A DNA stretch of 64,000 bases, taken from NCBI RefSeq assembly GCF_044502415.1, contig NZ_CP172402.1. One strand, 5' to 3'. The notes beneath the pieces were generated by a model. The model had not been told where the DNA came from. It searched no databases and worked only from the letters and a program-made list of their open reading frames with translations. The DNA comes from Haloimpatiens lingqiaonensis. Its GTDB lineage: Bacteria > Bacillota > Clostridia > Clostridiales > Clostridiaceae. This document shows positions 8,884-17,901 of this stretch, piece by piece. Positions within the stretch are counted from its first letter, which is position 1. Every line of letters starts with the position of its first letter. The translations under genes were made by a program, and so were the position numbers.

Positions 8884-9993
8884 ATGAATGACGTTTCAAA
8901 ATCAGTAAGCTTAGAAGCAATTGCAGCAAAAAAGAAGTTATCATCTAATTTCCTTAAAAAAGGAATTACTATTGCGCTTTTTTCAGGTCTTATGTATGGT
9001 TTTTATTCAGCGTTTTTGACATTAGGTATGACAAAAGGAGTTTGGGGTGACTGGTATGGTGCTAACACAGCAGGTTTATCAGCAGTAGTTATTACATATG
9101 TACTTGGTGCACTTGGCAGTGCTGTAAATGATACATGTAGTGCTATTTGGGCAATAATTTATGCAACTTTTAAAGGTAAACTTGGAGATTTTTTCAGATG
9201 TATTAAAACTAAGCCAGGTGCTGTAATGATATTGGCTGCTCTTATAGGAGGACCTATTTCAAGTACAGCTTATGTTGTAGCTTTACAAATGGCGGGCTCA
9301 ATTGTTATTCCAATTACTGCGCTTTGCCCAGCTATTGGAGCTATTTTAGGAAGAATATTATTTAAACAAAAATTAAACAAACGTATGGTATTAGGTATTA
9401 TTATTTGTGTTTTATCTAGTTTTATGATTGGAAGTACTAGTATTGGCGGAGATGCTCCTAAGGGAATGTTCCTTGGAATTTGTATTGCATTTATCGCTGC
9501 TCTTGGATGGGGATTTGAAGGCTGTGTAGCTGGATATGGTACATCTATGATAGACTCAGAAATCGGTATCACCATTCGTCAAGCAACATCTGGACTTTCA
9601 AACTTAATAATATTAGTACCTGTATTTGGTATGTTGTTTGGTGGTGGAGTTAAATTCTCAACTGACTTAACTATTAAAGCGTTTACAAGTGGTCCTGCAA
9701 TGATTTGGTTTGCTTTAGGTGGACTTTGTGCCTTCGTTTCATACATGAGCTGGTATAACGGTAACAGTATGTGCGGTGCTGCACTTGGTATGGCTTGTAA
9801 TGGTACATTTTCATTCTGGGGTCCATTCTGCTGCTGGATAATTCTTGGCGTATTAGGTGGAATGGAAGGATGGGCATTGCCTCCAATAGTTTGGATTGCT
9901 GCTGTATTAATGATGTTCGGTATCCTTGTAATAGCAATGAATCCAATGGATTTATTCAGAAAGAAGGAGGGAACAGAGAATGAAGCCGCTTAA
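8884..9993 (+). CDS. Ten-helix permease, probable choline uptake (copy 1)
   Basis: A 369-residue membrane protein with about ten hydrophobic segments arranged as two halves, resembling the drug/metabolite transporter fold. Distinct conserved points are MTKGVWGDWYG, NDTCSAIWAI, WGFEGCVAGYGTSMID and NGNSMCGAALGMACNGTFSF. It starts a transcript with its own MerR-type promoter, and the next small gene overlaps it by 14 bases. Its place in a choline-lyase locus suggests it imports choline, but the substrate is an inference. A second copy follows at 10369. AAAGGGG precedes the ATG. Confidence 0.7.
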   Translation: MNDVSKSVSLEAIAAKKKLSSNFLKKGITIALFSGLMYGFYSAFLTLGMTKGVWGDWYGANTAGLSAVVITYVLGALGSAVNDTCSAIWAIIYATFKGKLGDFFRCIKTKPGAVMILAALIGGPISSTAYVVALQMAGSIVIPITALCPAIGAILGRILFKQKLNKRMVLGIIICVLSSFMIGSTSIGGDAPKGMFLGICIAFIAALGWGFEGCVAGYGTSMIDSEIGITIRQATSGLSNLIILVPVFGMLFGGGVKFSTDLTIKAFTSGPAMIWFALGGLCAFVSYMSWYNGNSMCGAALGMACNGTFSFWGPFCCWIILGVLGGMEGWALPPIVWIAAVLMMFGILVIAMNPMDLFRKKEGTENEAA

Positions 9994-10246
9994 CTATGCG
10001 ATTTTAAAATATTTTACTAAAGTTGAAGAAGCTTGTGCTGACGATGTTATAGAGGCATTAAAAGGTGAATATGGTAACTTTAAAGCTTTAAAAAAGAATG
10101 CTGTAATAACTGCTTTAATGACAGCAGAAGCCAATGGTCTTCTTGAAGAAAAAAGATTTGAATTAGATGAAAATAACGAGTTAAGAGTTTATTATCATGC
10201 ACATGAAGATGGTGCTGCTACAATAAACAAATACATAAAAGACTAG
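9980..10246 (+). CDS. 88-residue partner protein of the permease (copy 1)
   Basis: A small soluble protein beginning inside the last codons of the permease gene, with GGAGGGA upstream, so it is translationally coupled. It looks like a helical winged-helix-sized fold: NYAILKYFTKVEEACADDV, a Lys-rich middle helix, AVITALMTAEANGLLEE, and a C-terminal beta-like stretch. I do not recognise a family. The constant pairing with the permease suggests it binds or regulates the transporter. It differs from copy 2 at only a few positions. Confidence 0.7.
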   Translation: MKPLNYAILKYFTKVEEACADDVIEALKGEYGNFKALKKNAVITALMTAEANGLLEEKRFELDENNELRVYYHAHEDGAATINKYIKD

Positions 10247-10267
10247 AAAGAAATAGACTAGAAAATA

Positions 10268-10326
10268 AAAATAAATGACTCATTACTATAATGTAATTTC
10301 ATAGCAATGAGTCTTATTTATTTTTT
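10268..10326 (+). terminator. Hairpin between the two permease modules
   Basis: The arms ATGACTCATTACTAT / ATAGCAATGAGTC are followed by a T-rich tail. It may partly end transcription so that copy 2 is read less. Confidence 0.6.
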
Positions 10327-10368
10327 ATATATATAATAAATTATTATTTTGAAAGGAGTTTTTATTTT

Positions 10369-11481
10369 ATGAAGGAAGTTTCAAATGCAGTAAGTTTAGA
10401 AGCAGTTGCTGCAAAAAAGAGATTATCAAGGAATTTCTTTAAAAGGGGGATATCTCTAGCTTTGTTTTCAGGACTTACATATGGAATGTACACTGCATTT
10501 CTAACTATGGGTATGACAAAAGGAGTTTGGAGTGACTGGTATGGAGATAATACAGCTGGCTTATCAGCATTTGTCGTGGCATATTTGCTTGCAGCACTTG
10601 GTAGTGCAATAAACGACACATGCAGTGCTATATGGGCAATTTTATATGCTATAGCTAAAGGTAAGTTTGGTGATTTCCTAAGATGTATCAATACCACTCC
10701 AGGACGTATTATGATATTAGCAGCACTTATTGGAGGACCTGTAGCTGGGACTGCTTACGTTATAGCTATACAAATGGCAGGCTCAATTGTTGTTCCAATA
10801 TCTGCTCTTTGCCCTGCTATTGCAGCTATATTAGGTAAAATTTTATTTAAACAGGAATTAAATAAGCGTATGGCTTTTGGTATTGCTATATGTGTATTTG
10901 CAAGTTTCTTAATTGGTAGTACAGGATTTAGCGGTGGTGCTTCAGCAAAAACTATTGCTGGTATATTAATAGCTATTATCGCAGCTCTTGCATGGGGATT
11001 TGAAGGTTGTGTTGCTGGATATGGTACAGCGATGATTGACCCTGAAATTGGTATTTGTATTCGTCAAGTAACATCAGGTATTGCTAATTTATTCATATTA
11101 GTCCCAATATTCGGAATTATGGCAGGGAAGGTAAGTATTTCCTTCAATCTTGCTATGCAAGCATTTACCAGTGCTCCTGCAATGGTTTGGTTTGCTTTAA
11201 GTGGTTTGTTATCAGTTATAACATTTATGACATGGTATGCTGGAAATAGTATGTGTGGAGCAGGACTTGGTACTGCATGTAATGGTACTTATTCATTCTT
11301 TGGACCATTATTCTGTCTATTACTATTAGGAATATACGGTGGAATGGATGGATGGGCATTACCGTCTGTTGCTTGGTTTGGAGCTTTGATAATGATGTTT
11401 GGTATTCTTACAATATCTATGAATCCGTTAGATCTTTTTAAAAACAGAAAACAGGAGGGTGTAGCAGATGAAGCCGCTTAA
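10369..11481 (+). CDS. Ten-helix permease, probable choline uptake (copy 2)
   Basis: 370 residues, clearly paralogous to the permease at 8884 along its whole length (NAVSLEAVAAKKRLSRNFFK, MTKGVWSDWYG, NDTCSAIWAI, WGFEGCVAGYGTAMID, NSMCGAGLGTACNGTYSF). The copies differ mostly in the loops and in the stretch around residues 185-200, so they may differ in affinity or substrate. AAAGGAG precedes the ATG. It has no MerR-type promoter of its own and probably depends on read-through from copy 1. Confidence 0.7.
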   Translation: MKEVSNAVSLEAVAAKKRLSRNFFKRGISLALFSGLTYGMYTAFLTMGMTKGVWSDWYGDNTAGLSAFVVAYLLAALGSAINDTCSAIWAILYAIAKGKFGDFLRCINTTPGRIMILAALIGGPVAGTAYVIAIQMAGSIVVPISALCPAIAAILGKILFKQELNKRMAFGIAICVFASFLIGSTGFSGGASAKTIAGILIAIIAALAWGFEGCVAGYGTAMIDPEIGICIRQVTSGIANLFILVPIFGIMAGKVSISFNLAMQAFTSAPAMVWFALSGLLSVITFMTWYAGNSMCGAGLGTACNGTYSFFGPLFCLLLLGIYGGMDGWALPSVAWFGALIMMFGILTISMNPLDLFKNRKQEGVADEAA

Positions 11482-11734
11482 TTATGCAATTTTAAAATAT
11501 TTTACTAAAGTTGAAGAAGCTTGTGCTGACGATGTTATAAATGCTCTTAAAGGTGAATATGGAAATTTTAAAGCTTTAAAAAAGAAAGCTGTAATTACTG
11601 CTTTAATGACAGCGGAAGCAAATGGACTTATCGAAGAAACAAGATTTGAACTAGATAAAAATAAAGAGTTAAAGGTTTATTATCACGCACATGAAGAGGG
11701 TGCTGCTACAATAAACAAATACATTAAGGATTAA
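11468..11734 (+). CDS. 88-residue partner protein of the permease (copy 2)
   Basis: Nearly identical to the protein at 9980. The differences are conservative (for example INALKGEY for IEALKGEY, LIEETRFELDKNKELK for LLEEKRFELDENNELR). It again overlaps its permease by 14 bases after AGGAGGG. The small protein is much better conserved between copies than the permease, which points to an interaction surface under strong constraint. Function unknown. Confidence 0.7.
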   Translation: MKPLNYAILKYFTKVEEACADDVINALKGEYGNFKALKKKAVITALMTAEANGLIEETRFELDKNKELKVYYHAHEEGAATINKYIKD

Positions 11735-11808
11735 TCTTCAACATTCCCCATAGGGTAATGCTGAATGGAATGAATTTATTAAGAAATTAATAAAATTATT
11801 ATCCCAAG

Positions 11809-11843
11809 GTAATATTAGGAGTGAACTTTGCTCCTAATATTAC
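11809..11843 (+). repeat. 13-bp perfect hairpin before the shell operon promoter
   Basis: GTAATATTAGGAG and CTCCTAATATTAC are separated by nine bases. No T run follows, so a simple terminator is doubtful. It could be a protein site or an RNA stabiliser at the 3' end of the permease transcript. Confidence 0.5.
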
Positions 11844-11888
11844 AATCTAATAATGAAATATTTCAAAAATTTTATTTTCAGAAATATA

Positions 11889-11920
11889 TTGACTTTCCCC
11901 CAAAGGGTAAGGGATATAAT
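11889..11920 (+). promoter_or_regulatory. MerR-type promoter of the choline microcompartment operon
   Basis: TTGACT (11889-11894) and TATAAT (11915-11920) lie 20 bases apart. The spacer dyad TTxCCC-N4-GGGxAA is shared with 8687-8718. It probably drives everything from 12025 to 24980. Confidence 0.75.
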
Positions 11921-12024
11921 CAATATATAAAAATTAAAAAACATATGAAAATAATTATAGTAATGAAAGTTATTTAATTAACAAAAAAGTATATTCAGGA
12001 AGAAATGGGAAGGAGGAATTATCA

Positions 12025-12327
12025 ATGAGATATTATGGAGAAGAGGCTTTAGGACTTGTAGAAACAATAGGGTTAGTTCCAGCTCTTGAAGCTGCTGATA
12101 AAATGCTTAAAGCAGCTAATGTTGAATTAATATCATATGAAAACGTTGGTTCAACTCTTGTAACTATTATGGTAAAAGGTGATGTTGGTGCAGTAAAATC
12201 TGCCGTAGAAGCGGGTGCTCAAGCAGCAGCAGCTATTGGTAAATTAACAGCACACAATGTTATGCCACGTCCTATTAAAGAAGTTGGAGATATTGTTTCA
12301 GTACACGATATCGATAACGAAGCATAA
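12025..12327 (+). CDS. Microcompartment shell hexamer protein (BMC-H, EutM/PduA type)
   Basis: 100 residues with one BMC domain: ALGLVETIGLVPALEAADKM, the pore-region strand STLVTIMVKGDVGAVK, and the C-terminal PRPIKEVGDIV. Hexamers of such proteins tile the shell faces and pass small substrates through the central pore. The N-terminus carries a few extra residues (MRYYGEE). GGAGG precedes the ATG. First gene of the shell operon. Confidence 0.95.
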   Translation: MRYYGEEALGLVETIGLVPALEAADKMLKAANVELISYENVGSTLVTIMVKGDVGAVKSAVEAGAQAAAAIGKLTAHNVMPRPIKEVGDIVSVHDIDNEA

Positions 12328-12351
12328 TACATAGAAAGGAAATGATTACAC

Positions 12352-12660
12352 ATGACAAGATATAAAGCGTTAGGATTAATCGAAACTTTTGGTCTGGTTT
12401 TTGCTTTAGAAGCAGCAGATGCTATGTGCAAAGCAGCAGATGTTGAACTTATAGGATATGAAAACGTTGCTTCAGGTTATATATCTGTTTTAGTTCGTGG
12501 CGATGTAGGTGCTTGTAAAGCAGCGGTAGAAGCTGGAGCTGCAGCAGTTAATGCAATGGAAGGTGGAAATCTTTATAGTTCAATAGTTATCCCAAGTCCA
12601 CATGAAGATCTTGAAAAAATAATAAAACGTTATGCTATTCCAAATCCTATAACTGAATAG
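12352..12660 (+). CDS. Microcompartment shell hexamer protein (BMC-H), second copy
   Basis: 102 residues with one BMC domain: ALGLIETFGLVFALEAADAM, the YISVLVRGDVGACK strand and the tail IVIPSPHEDLEKII. The pore segment (NVASGYIS) differs from its neighbour's (NVGSTLVT), so the two hexamers should have different permeability. It lies 24 bases after the first shell gene. Confidence 0.95.
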   Translation: MTRYKALGLIETFGLVFALEAADAMCKAADVELIGYENVASGYISVLVRGDVGACKAAVEAGAAAVNAMEGGNLYSSIVIPSPHEDLEKIIKRYAIPNPITE

Positions 12661-12695
12661 TAAAGTGAACTTTTTTAAGAAAAGGAGAGAGGAAA

Positions 12696-14186
12696 ATGAA
12701 TATTATTGATAATGATTTACTCTCCATGCAGGAAGCTAGAATTCTTGTTGAAAATGCTCGTGAGGCGCAAAAGAAATTAGCAACCTTTCCACAAGAAAAG
12801 CTTGATGAAATAGTTGAACGTATGACGGAAGAAATTGAAAAACACTTAAAGGAACTTGCTAAAATGTCTAATGAGGAAACTGAATATGGAAAGTGGGAAG
12901 ATAAATATATCAAAAACCGCTTTGTATGTGAGTATCTAAAAAATAGACTTAAGGACATGAATTGTGTAGGTATCATTAATGAAGATAAAATGAACAAGAC
13001 AATGGATGTTGGAGTGCCAATGGGTGTTATTGTAGCTTTTTGTCCGTCTACGAGTCCTGTTTCTACAACTATATATAAGGCGCTAATTGCAATTAAATCA
13101 GGAAATGCAATTATATTTTCACCTCATCCAAGAGCTAAAAATACAATTTCTAAAACAGTTGATATTTTGATTCGAGCTGCAGAAGGTGTAGGACTTCCAG
13201 AGGGCGCTATTGCATATTTACATACGGTAACCCAAAGTGGTTCCAGGGAGCTTATGAACCATAGAGATACTTCTCTTATAATGAACACAGGAGTTTCAGA
13301 AATGCTTCAAGGGGCTTATAAATCTGGTAAGCCAGTGATTTATGGTGGAAATGGAAATGGTCCAGCATTTATAGAGCGCACAGCTGATATAGAGAAGGCT
13401 GTTAAGGATATTATTAGCAGCAAGAACTTTGATTATGGAGTTGTTTCTGCCGCTGAGCAATCAATTGTTGTGGATAGTTGTATTGTAGCAGAAGTGACAC
13501 AAGAACTTCAGAAAAACGGCGGATACTTTATGACAGATGAGGAAGCTGAAAAGTTAGGAAATATCTTTTTTTACAAAGATGGAAGTGCTGATTTAGAGAT
13601 GATTGGTAAATCACCACAATTTTTAGCTAAGAAAGCTGGTTTTAGTATTCCAGAAGATGTGAAGGTTCTTATTTCTAAACAAAAGTTTGTTTCTCAAAAG
13701 AACCCTTATTCAAAAGAAAAGCTTTCTCCAGTATTAGCCTTTTATATTGAAGATGACTGGATGCATGCTTGTGAAAAGTGTATAGAATTGTTACTTAGTG
13801 AAAGACAGGGACATACACTTATTATACATTCAAAAGATGAAGAGGTTATTCGTCAATTTGCATTAAAGAAGCCAGTTGGAAGAGTGTTAGTTAACACTCC
13901 AGGAACTTTTGGAAGTATGGGAGCAACTACAAACTTGTTTCCTTCAATGACTTTAGGCAGTGGTTCTGCAGGTCAAGGTATGACTTCTGATAATGTTTCA
14001 CCTATGAACTTAATATATATACGTAAGGTAGGATATGGAGTTCGCAGTGTGGAGGAGTTTGTTAATGTAGCAAATCATAAAGAAGATTTCAATGGGGTTT
14101 CAAAGGATAAATTAAATGCAAATGAAATAGATAACTTTAAACTACTAGAGAGTATTTTGAAAAAAGTTATGGATGACTTAAGATAA
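12696..14186 (+). CDS. Aldehyde dehydrogenase-family protein with Ser in place of the catalytic Cys
   Basis: 496 residues, aligned along its whole length with the CoA-acylating aldehyde dehydrogenase at 22345 (SIQEAR / SMQEAR start; PSTSPVSTTIYKALIAIKSGNAI; GGNGNGPAFIERTADIEKAV). At residue 251, where the family has Cys in GTICASEQ, this protein reads GVVSAAEQ. It also has G instead of A in the neighbouring cofactor-binding GAGNSPAY stretch. Without the thiol it should not make a thioester, so it may be a structural partner, a scaffold or a non-acylating enzyme. The C-terminal FKLLESILKKVMDDL is a likely encapsulation helix. AAGGAGAG precedes the ATG. Confidence 0.85.
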   Translation: MNIIDNDLLSMQEARILVENAREAQKKLATFPQEKLDEIVERMTEEIEKHLKELAKMSNEETEYGKWEDKYIKNRFVCEYLKNRLKDMNCVGIINEDKMNKTMDVGVPMGVIVAFCPSTSPVSTTIYKALIAIKSGNAIIFSPHPRAKNTISKTVDILIRAAEGVGLPEGAIAYLHTVTQSGSRELMNHRDTSLIMNTGVSEMLQGAYKSGKPVIYGGNGNGPAFIERTADIEKAVKDIISSKNFDYGVVSAAEQSIVVDSCIVAEVTQELQKNGGYFMTDEEAEKLGNIFFYKDGSADLEMIGKSPQFLAKKAGFSIPEDVKVLISKQKFVSQKNPYSKEKLSPVLAFYIEDDWMHACEKCIELLLSERQGHTLIIHSKDEEVIRQFALKKPVGRVLVNTPGTFGSMGATTNLFPSMTLGSGSAGQGMTSDNVSPMNLIYIRKVGYGVRSVEEFVNVANHKEDFNGVSKDKLNANEIDNFKLLESILKKVMDDLR

Positions 14187-14234
14187 AAATCATATCTTAG
14201 ATATGAAATATATTAAAGAATGCGAGGGAATAAA

Positions 14235-16778
14235 TTGGATATTCGTGAATTTTCAAATAAATTTATGGAAGCTACTCAAAACATGTCTGAAGAAGAACGT
14301 GCTAGTTTAATGAAGATGTTCGAGAGTGTTTCTAAAGAAATAACAAAAGAAGAACCAGCAGTTTCTCATGTTGCATGTGATAATAATAATGGACAAATTC
14401 CAGATGGAATGACAGAGCGTTTAGTTAAATTAAAAGAAAACTACTTAAAACATGTTCCATCAATAACAACTCACCGTGCAAGAGCTATTACTAAAATAGC
14501 TAAAGAAAATCCAGGTATGCCTAAGTCAGTTTTACGTGGTAAATGTTTCAAACACTGCTGTGAAACTGCACCACTAGTAATTCAAGACCATGAGCTTATA
14601 GTTGGAGCACCAAACGGAAAACCTCGTGCAGGAGCATTTTCTCCTGATATAGCTTGGAGATGGATGGAAGCGGAATTAGATACAATATCAACTCGTCCAC
14701 AAGACCCATTCTATATATCAGATGAAGATAAGAAAATAATGCGTGAAGAGTTATTCCCATTCTGGAAAGGTCAGTCAGTTGATGAATACTGCGAAAGCCA
14801 GTACCGTGAAGCTGGTGTATGGGAACTTTCAGGAGAATCTTTCGTTTCAGATTGTTCATACCACGCAACAAATGGTGGAGGAGACTCTAACCCAGGATAT
14901 GACGTTATACTAATGAAAAAAGGTATGCTTGACATAGTGAGAGAAGCAGAAGAAAAATTAGCTCAGCTTGACTACGAAAGACCAGAAGATATTGAAAAAA
15001 TATACTTCTACAAATCATTAATTGATACTGCTGAAGGTGTTATGATATATGCTAAACGTATGTCAGACTATGCTGCAGAACTTGCTGCAAAAGAAACTAA
15101 CCCTCAGCGTAAAGCAGAACTTTTAAAGATTTCTGAAATAAATGCTAGAGTACCAGCACATAAGCCAAGCAACTTCTGGGAAGCAATTCAAGCAGTTTGG
15201 ACTATAGAATCATTACTTGTAGTTGAAGAAAACCAAACAGGTATGTCTATAGGACGTGTTGACCAATACATGTATCCATTCTACAAAGCTGATATTGAAT
15301 CAGGACGTATGACTGATTTTGAAGCATTTGAATTAGCAGGTTGTATGCTTATAAAAATGTCTGAAATGATGTGGTTAACAAGTGAAGGAGCTTCTAAATT
15401 CTTCGCAGGTTATCAGCCATTTGTTAACATGTGTTTAGGTGGTGTAACTAGAGAAGGTCGTGACGCTACAAACGAATTAACATACTTATTAATGGATGCA
15501 GTTCGTCATGTTAAAATATATCAACCATCTTTAGCTTGTCGTATCCATAAAGGATCACCACAAAAATATCTTAAGAAGATAGTTGACGTTATTCGTGCAG
15601 GTATGGGATTCCCAGCATGTCACTTTGACGATGTTCATATAAAAATGATGTTAGCTAAAGGATGTTCTATAGAAGACGCAAGAGATTATTGCTTAATGGG
15701 TTGCGTTGAGCCTCAAAAGTCAGGAAGATTATATCAATGGACTTCTACAGGATATACTCAATGGCCAATATGTATAGAACTTGTTCTTAACCATGGTGTA
15801 CCACTATGGTATGGTAAGCAAGTATGCCCAGATATGGGAGACTTGAGCCAATTTAAAACTTATGAGCAGTTCGAAGCAGCTGTTAAAGAGCAAATTAAAT
15901 ACATCACTAAATGGACAAGTGTTGCTACAGTAATTTCTCAACGTGTACACAAAGAGCTTGCACCAAAGCCACTTATGTCTATGATGTATGAAGGATGTAT
16001 GGAAAATGGTAGAGGAGTAGAAGCAGGCGGAGCTATGTATAACTTCGGACCAGGAGTTGTATGGAGTGGTCTTGCAACTTACACTGACTCTATGGCAGCA
16101 ATAAAGAAATTAGTATTTGAAGATAAGAAATACACTTTAGAACAATTAAATGAAGCTTTAAAGGCTGATTTTGTTGGATACGATCAATTAAGAAAAGATT
16201 GTTTAGAAGCACCTAAATATGGTAACGATGATGATTATGCAGACTTAATTGCTGCTGATTTAATCCAATTTACTGAACAAGAGCACCGTAAGTATAAGAC
16301 ATTATATTCAGTGCTTAGCCATGGTACTTTATCAATCTCTAACAACACTCCATTTGGACAACTTACTGGAGCTACAGCAAATGGACGTAGAGCTTGGATG
16401 CCATTATCAGACGGTATAAGTCCAACACAAGGAGCAGACTTTAAAGGACCTACTGCTATAATTAAATCTGTTTCTAAAATGTGTTGTGAAAACATGAATA
16501 TAGGTATGGTTCATAACTTCAAGTTAATATCAGGTCTTCTTGATACAAAAGAAGGTGAAAACGGAATAATTACATTATTACGTAGTGCATGTGCCCTTCA
16601 ACTTGGAGAAATGCAATTCAACTATTTAGATAATAAGACTCTAATAGAGGCTCAAAAACATCCAGAGCAATATCGTGACTTAATTGTTCGTGTTGCTGGA
16701 TATAGTGCATTCTTCGTTGAATTATGTAAAGACGTTCAGGATGAAATCATCAGTAGAACTGTACTTAACCACTTTTAA
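14235..16778 (+). CDS. cutC: Choline trimethylamine-lyase CutC (glycyl radical enzyme)
   Basis: 847 residues. CutC splits choline to trimethylamine and acetaldehyde. The diagnostic residues are all present: Asp217 in NGGGDSNPGYD, Cys490 and Glu492 in the GCVEP loop, and the radical Gly822 in RVAGYSAFF. The N-terminal 40 residues (DIREFSNKFMEATQNMSEEE) form an amphipathic helix with a linker, as in shell-encapsulated CutC. I prefer the TTG at 14235, five bases after GAGGGA, over the ATG at 14220. It aligns with the MDL/MDI start known for the family. CutD follows in the same operon. Oxygen would destroy the active radical form, so the organism must be anaerobic when it uses this pathway. Confidence 0.97.
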   Translation: MDIREFSNKFMEATQNMSEEERASLMKMFESVSKEITKEEPAVSHVACDNNNGQIPDGMTERLVKLKENYLKHVPSITTHRARAITKIAKENPGMPKSVLRGKCFKHCCETAPLVIQDHELIVGAPNGKPRAGAFSPDIAWRWMEAELDTISTRPQDPFYISDEDKKIMREELFPFWKGQSVDEYCESQYREAGVWELSGESFVSDCSYHATNGGGDSNPGYDVILMKKGMLDIVREAEEKLAQLDYERPEDIEKIYFYKSLIDTAEGVMIYAKRMSDYAAELAAKETNPQRKAELLKISEINARVPAHKPSNFWEAIQAVWTIESLLVVEENQTGMSIGRVDQYMYPFYKADIESGRMTDFEAFELAGCMLIKMSEMMWLTSEGASKFFAGYQPFVNMCLGGVTREGRDATNELTYLLMDAVRHVKIYQPSLACRIHKGSPQKYLKKIVDVIRAGMGFPACHFDDVHIKMMLAKGCSIEDARDYCLMGCVEPQKSGRLYQWTSTGYTQWPICIELVLNHGVPLWYGKQVCPDMGDLSQFKTYEQFEAAVKEQIKYITKWTSVATVISQRVHKELAPKPLMSMMYEGCMENGRGVEAGGAMYNFGPGVVWSGLATYTDSMAAIKKLVFEDKKYTLEQLNEALKADFVGYDQLRKDCLEAPKYGNDDDYADLIAADLIQFTEQEHRKYKTLYSVLSHGTLSISNNTPFGQLTGATANGRRAWMPLSDGISPTQGADFKGPTAIIKSVSKMCCENMNIGMVHNFKLISGLLDTKEGENGIITLLRSACALQLGEMQFNYLDNKTLIEAQKHPEQYRDLIVRVAGYSAFFVELCKDVQDEIISRTVLNHF

Positions 16779-16908
16779 TTAGAAGAATTTTTGAGATTAT
16801 TTAAACTAAAATTTATAAATCTGTAATCTACAGAATTGTTCTGTAGATTGCAGATTGCAATTAAGATATATATTAAAAATCAAGGTAATGAAACTGGAGA
16901 ATGAAAAT

Positions 16909-17862
16909 ATGAGTAATGAAAATTTAGGTGTAATTGAAAGAAAAGCGACGATTTTTAATATACAGAAATACAATATGTATGATGGAGATGGAGTAAGAAC
17001 TTTAGTATTCTTTCAAGGTTGTCCTCTTCGATGTAAGTGGTGTGCAAACCCTGAAGGAATGATTAAAAAACATAGAGTTATGTTTAAAAGTAATTTATGT
17101 GTTAATTGTGGGGCTTGTGTAGAAGCTTGTCCTGTGGGAATACACACTATCTCTAATGAAACTTTAAAGCATGAAGTTAATCGTGATATTGATTGTATCG
17201 GATGTGGTAAATGTCAAGAAGCCTGTCCTAAATCTGCTATATCAATAGTTGGAGAAGTAAAGACTATCTCTGAACTTTTGGAAATTATAGAAGAGGATAG
17301 AACTTTTTACGAAGTTTCTGGTGGCGGAGTTACATTAGGCGGTGGTGAAGTTCTAATGCAACCTGAAGCAGCTTCTAGTTTATTAATGGCCTGCAAACAA
17401 GTAGGAATAAATACTGCAATTGAAACTTGCGGTTATGCAAAACTAGAATCAGTACTTAAGGTAGCAGAATTCACAGACTTATTCCTATTTGATATTAAGC
17501 ATATTGATTCTGATAAACACTTCCAATTAACAGGTGTTAGAAATGAACAGATTTTAGAAAATCTCCAGGAACTACTTCGTCGCAAATATAATGTTAAGAT
17601 TCGTATGCCTTTACTTAAGGGTGTAAATGATGAAGAAAAAGACATTAAAAAAGTTATGGAATTATTAACACCATACAAGGATTATAAAAACTTTAAAGGA
17701 ATTGATTTACTTCCATATCATAAAATGGGTGTAAATAAGTACAACCAATTAGGAATTGAATATCCTATAAAGGATGATCCGAGTTTAAAAAATGAAGATT
17801 TAGATAGAATTGAAGGATGGATTAAACAATATGATTTACCTGTAAAGGTAATCCGTCACTAA
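16909..17862 (+). CDS. cutD: Choline trimethylamine-lyase activating enzyme CutD (radical SAM)
   Basis: 317 residues. The radical-SAM cluster motif is GCPLRCKWCANPEG (CxxxCxxC). Two ferredoxin-type [4Fe-4S] motifs follow, CVNCGACVEACPVG and CIGCGKCQEACPKS, as in the activases of choline, glycerol and benzylsuccinate-type glycyl radical enzymes. SGGGVTLGGGEVLMQ binds SAM. It abstracts hydrogen from Gly822 of CutC. An in-frame ATG exists at 16855, but the ATG at 16909 has GGAG nine bases before it and gives the usual family N-terminus. Confidence 0.95.
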   Translation: MSNENLGVIERKATIFNIQKYNMYDGDGVRTLVFFQGCPLRCKWCANPEGMIKKHRVMFKSNLCVNCGACVEACPVGIHTISNETLKHEVNRDIDCIGCGKCQEACPKSAISIVGEVKTISELLEIIEEDRTFYEVSGGGVTLGGGEVLMQPEAASSLLMACKQVGINTAIETCGYAKLESVLKVAEFTDLFLFDIKHIDSDKHFQLTGVRNEQILENLQELLRRKYNVKIRMPLLKGVNDEEKDIKKVMELLTPYKDYKNFKGIDLLPYHKMGVNKYNQLGIEYPIKDDPSLKNEDLDRIEGWIKQYDLPVKVIRH

Positions 17863-17901
17863 ATAATTTTCAAATAGATAATAAGATAGAAGGTAAGGTT
17901 T

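Noticed and set aside
14220..14234. The ATG at 14220 as the start of cutC
   Set aside because: The GAGGGA site lies downstream of it and fits the TTG at 14235, which also matches the usual CutC N-terminus.
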